Assembly: GCF_015058545.1 (NCBI RefSeq) | Contig: NZ_SVCB01000060.1 | Location: forward strand, 1-6,741 | Reading direction: 5' to 3' | DNA length: 6,741 nt | Origin: Veillonella sp. | GTDB taxonomy: Bacteria; Bacillota; Negativicutes; Veillonellales; Veillonellaceae | Part shown: piece after piece, positions 5,289 to 6,741 of the stretch | How the letters are laid out: every line of letters begins with the position of its first letter | Numbering within the stretch: the stretch's first letter is position 1 | Notes under the pieces: model-generated | What the model saw: the letters and a program-made list of their open reading frames with translations, nothing else | What the model was told of the DNA's origin: nothing | The model's database searches: none | Made by a program: the position numbers and the translations under genes

Positions 5289-5360
5289 TGTAAATTGCAT
5301 TGTAGATTAAATTGTCAATTGTATTGTAAATTGAATTATAAAATGAAGTATAAATTGAAT
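5289..5360. repeat. Six 12-bp imperfect tandem repeats upstream of the amidohydrolase
   Basis: Consecutive units on the plus strand are TGTAAATTGCAT, TGTAGATTAAAT, TGTCAATTGTAT, TGTAAATTGAAT, TATAAAATGAAG and TATAAATTGAAT (consensus TGTAAATTGAAT), with no gaps over 72 bp. The array ends 4 bp from the hydrolase ribosome site and fills most of the space to the regulator's terminator, so it must contain or overlap the promoter. It could be an operator array or a remnant of an IS end. Confidence 0.8.
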
Positions 5361-5362
5361 AA
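5335..5362 (-). promoter_or_regulatory. Tentative amidohydrolase promoter inside the repeat array
   Basis: A perfect TATAAT on the minus strand (5335-5340) has only a weak -35 candidate (TTATTC, 5357-5362, 16-bp spacer). A consensus TTGACA also occurs (5313-5318), but a start placed from it would fall in the ribosome site. The weak -35 fits an activator-dependent promoter. Confidence 0.35.
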
Positions 5363-5380
5363 TGGTTTACGGTTAGCAAA

Positions 5381-5421
5381 AAAAGCAGTATTTAATTCAT
5401 GTTGAGTTAAATACTGCTTTT
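5381..5421 (-). terminator. Terminator of the PocR/AraC regulator gene
   Basis: A perfect 15-bp stem (AAAAGCAGTATTTAA at 5381-5395 with its complement at 5407-5421) and an 11-nt loop are followed on the minus strand by further Ts (TTTTTTTGC). It starts 15 nt after the regulator stop. Confidence 0.88.
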
Positions 5422-5436
5422 AGTATGTAAAGCTAA

Positions 5437-6324
5437 TTAATATCTGTATTTACGACGATAGGAATGCGGTGTTTCCGAAGTAGCTTCTTTGAAAACCTTG
5501 CAGAAGTAGCTGGTTCGATTATAGCCCAGATTACGAGCAATGGATTCGATAGATGAGTCGGAACCGCGGAGCATCAATTTGGCCTGTTCCAATTTGCGTT
5601 CGTTAATATATTGCACGAGTGACATGCCCGTTTCCTGTTTGAAAATTTTGGACAAATAAGACTCACTTAAGTAGACGTGGGAGGCAATATCCCGCAATGA
5701 AGGATTGTTGTTTAAATGCTTGTCGATGTAAACGAGGGCGCGTTTAATTTCAGGGCGATATGCCGTCTTCATATGATGCTGCACATCGGATTTACTGCTT
5801 TGTAATTCCGGAATATCAAGACTGCGATTTAATATGTCAGGGAAATAATGGCCGGCCATAAGGTTTAATACTTTAGAGGCACTATTTATTTCTTCCGTAG
5901 AATAAATAGGCAATTGACGATAATACATTTTAGCCGTTGTGTCGTTTTGCCAATCACTGCGCGCTGCAATTTGCGGTAATTGCGGATCCGTTACGGCTGT
6001 TTGGCCGGCACAAATAAAGCCCAGTAGATGACCTTCATGAATTACGGGCACAGAAAAGTCTACAATGCCGGCATGACAGCGATAAGCAGACGGGCATTGT
6101 CCTTTGGAGGCTTCAAGGCCTCCATAGGCGTCGCAATAGGCGCAAAGGCGCGACAATGTAGGATGACTGCGAATATACTTGCAAAAATTACTGAAGTTGT
6201 ATTTGCACGAAAGCACACGACCGCGCAAATCTACATATACGGCTGCTAATTCCGTAATGTTTGTAAAATCACGCATGATCTCATTAATCATGGTTGTTTC
6301 TGTCTTAAAATTACCGGTTGGCAT
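5437..6324 (-). CDS. PocR-domain AraC-family transcription regulator
   Basis: A 295-residue cytosolic regulator in two parts. Residues about 13-165 form a PocR-type sensory domain: 'AVYVDLRG', then a cysteine-rich stretch with C40, C48, C61-x-x-C64, C77 and C83 ('CAYCDAYGG', 'CPSAYRCHAG'), then 'VPVIHEGHLLGFICAGQ'. Residues about 195-295 are an AraC-type double helix-turn-helix ('LRDIASHVYLSESYLSKIFK', 'SIESIARNLGYNRTSYFCKV'), ending 'PHSYRRKYRY'. PocR domains sense small molecules (the namesake controls propanediol and cobalamin genes in Salmonella); the ligand here is unknown. The start is ATG 6324, with GAGGGG 8 nt upstream. A longer reading from a TTG at 6366 lacks such a site. The divergent space carries its promoter; the hydrolase and gltS downstream on the same strand are its likely targets (inference). 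Confidence 0.92.
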   Translation of the reverse strand: MPTGNFKTETTMINEIMRDFTNITELAAVYVDLRGRVLSCKYNFSNFCKYIRSHPTLSRLCAYCDAYGGLEASKGQCPSAYRCHAGIVDFSVPVIHEGHLLGFICAGQTAVTDPQLPQIAARSDWQNDTTAKMYYRQLPIYSTEEINSASKVLNLMAGHYFPDILNRSLDIPELQSSKSDVQHHMKTAYRPEIKRALVYIDKHLNNNPSLRDIASHVYLSESYLSKIFKQETGMSLVQYINERKLEQAKLMLRGSDSSIESIARNLGYNRTSYFCKVFKEATSETPHSYRRKYRY

Positions 6325-6332
6325 CGTTGACA

Positions 6333-6338
6333 CCCCTC
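6333..6338 (-). promoter_or_regulatory. Regulator ribosome binding site (decides the start)
   Basis: GAGGGG, within AGAGAGAGGGGTG on the minus strand, lies 8 nt before ATG 6324. It supports the 295-residue form rather than the TTG-initiated longer frame. Confidence 0.75.
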
Positions 6339-6440
6339 TCTCTTTTCTGTTTGTATGGGCGTACAAAACAAAAGGATTAAAAAATAGTAATACAACAAAT
6401 AACTAAAACTCATGATAAACACAGAACTTACTGAGGTTTT

Positions 6441-6452
6441 ATGATTAATCAT
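6441..6452. promoter_or_regulatory. Perfect 12-bp palindrome at the regulator's transcription start
   Basis: ATGATTAATCAT is its own reverse complement. It overlaps the last two bases of the predicted -10 box and the start point, the classic position of a repressor or autoregulation operator. AraC-type proteins usually bind direct rather than palindromic sites, so the binder may be another protein. Confidence 0.45.
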
Positions 6453-6480
6453 TATACCAATTATAACAAAAAATTGTTAA
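6451..6480 (-). promoter_or_regulatory. Probable promoter of the PocR/AraC regulator
   Basis: On the minus strand, TTAACA (6475-6480), an 18-bp spacer and a perfect TATAAT (6451-6456) give a start near 6444 and a leader of about 120 nt. A second TATAAT (6460-6465 region) lies 9 bp upstream with a poorer -35. The rest of 6367-6603 is AT-rich and shows no gene. Confidence 0.6.
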
Positions 6481-6603
6481 AAGTAGAATAAAAAATTCAA
6501 ATTTCGCAAAAATGTGTTAAAAAATGGAATACTGTTATTTTGTATAATAATCGTACACACAATACCGCAAAATGTGGTGAATATTTGAATTTTTATTTTT
6601 TTA

Positions 6604-6741
6604 GTAAATTGCAATATGAAATTGAACACTTTTAAAAACCCAGTAACTTATTAACTTCTTCAATGAAGACTTCTTGCGGTGTCCGGTAGTTCAGAATTTT
6701 GCGTGGTAGTGCATTACACCAATCGGTAGCACGTCGAAGTG
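6604..6741 (-). mobile_element. IS30-family insertion sequence, 3' end
   Basis: This contains the C-terminus of an IS30-type transposase and, just past its stop, an AT-rich terminal segment (minus strand AGTGTTCAATTTCATATTGC, then AATTTAC), taken as the terminal inverted repeat with an outer end near 6604. The other end is outside the window, so the boundary is an estimate. Confidence 0.65.
6632..6739 (-). CDS. IS30-family transposase, C-terminal 35 residues
   Basis: Minus-strand reading from the window edge gives 35 residues ending at TAA (6632-6634). They include 'WCNALPRKILNYRTPQEVF', the hallmark C-terminal pattern of IS30 transposases (usual form 'N.RPRK.L.W.TP.EVF'). The DDE catalytic core is outside the window, so activity cannot be judged. 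It points inwards, towards the regulator gene, which is transcribed in the same direction. Confidence 0.88.
   Translation of the reverse strand, partial: LRRATDWCNALPRKILNYRTPQEVFIEEVNKLLGF

Noticed and set aside
5274..5300. Upstream start of the amidohydrolase at 5300
   Set aside because: That ATG is part of a 12-bp tandem repeat unit, has no ribosome site, and would place the real Shine-Dalgarno within the coding region.
5289..5318. Hydrolase promoter using the consensus TTGACA at 5313-5318
   Set aside because: A properly spaced -10 would fall at about 5290-5295 (ATTTAC, poor) and the start would lie inside the ribosome binding site.

Overview
The window reads as chromosomal DNA of a Negativicutes bacterium (Veillonella / Dialister / Megasphaera-like). 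The grounds are a small secreted protein of the type common in that class (signal peptide, 'IDNSSV', C-terminal 'GESLYNLVW'), AGGAGG-type ribosome binding sites, an AEC transporter, a GltS symporter, a PocR-AraC regulator, and IS3 and IS30 elements. The genus is inferred from protein style only; no rRNA or other marker is present.

Layout. Positions 1-127 are the 3' end of an IS3-family element: the last 20 codons of its transposase and its right terminal inverted repeat. A clear promoter (TTGAAA-16-TATAAT) then drives a two-gene plus-strand operon: a secreted Adhesin_E-like protein (327-719) and an auxin-efflux-carrier-type transporter (723-1679), 3 bp apart. Positions 1680-2262 hold no convincing gene. 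They are packed with hairpins and related repeats that fill the space between two convergent transcription units. The next three genes are on the minus strand, each apparently its own unit: gltS, sodium/glutamate symporter (2263-3546); an M20-type Zn amidohydrolase of the N-carbamoyl-amino-acid / allantoate hydrolase group (4038-5273); and a PocR-domain AraC-family regulator (5437-6324). Strong intrinsic terminators follow the regulator and the hydrolase. The right edge (6604-6741) is the 3' end of an IS30-family element pointing inwards.

How it may work together (inference). The regulator, an amidohydrolase that releases an amino acid and/or ammonia from a ureido-type compound, and a glutamate importer are neighbours in the same orientation. 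This fits a small nitrogen/amino-acid scavenging neighbourhood. The hydrolase is preceded by an unusual array of six 12-bp imperfect tandem repeats (5289-5360) reaching to within a few bases of its ribosome binding site, a candidate operator. The AEC transporter probably moves a small carboxylate or amino acid anion.

The most unusual part is 1697-2272. Two large stem-loops there share a nearly identical loop but have completely different, self-complementary arms. Two 95-bp direct repeats are each built from two related 32-bp subunits. A third, diverged copy lies in reverse orientation, so that one half of the region can fold into a hairpin of roughly 250 nt. The gltS stop codon lies inside that third copy. 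This looks like a composite palindromic repeat family; I do not recognise it as a named one.
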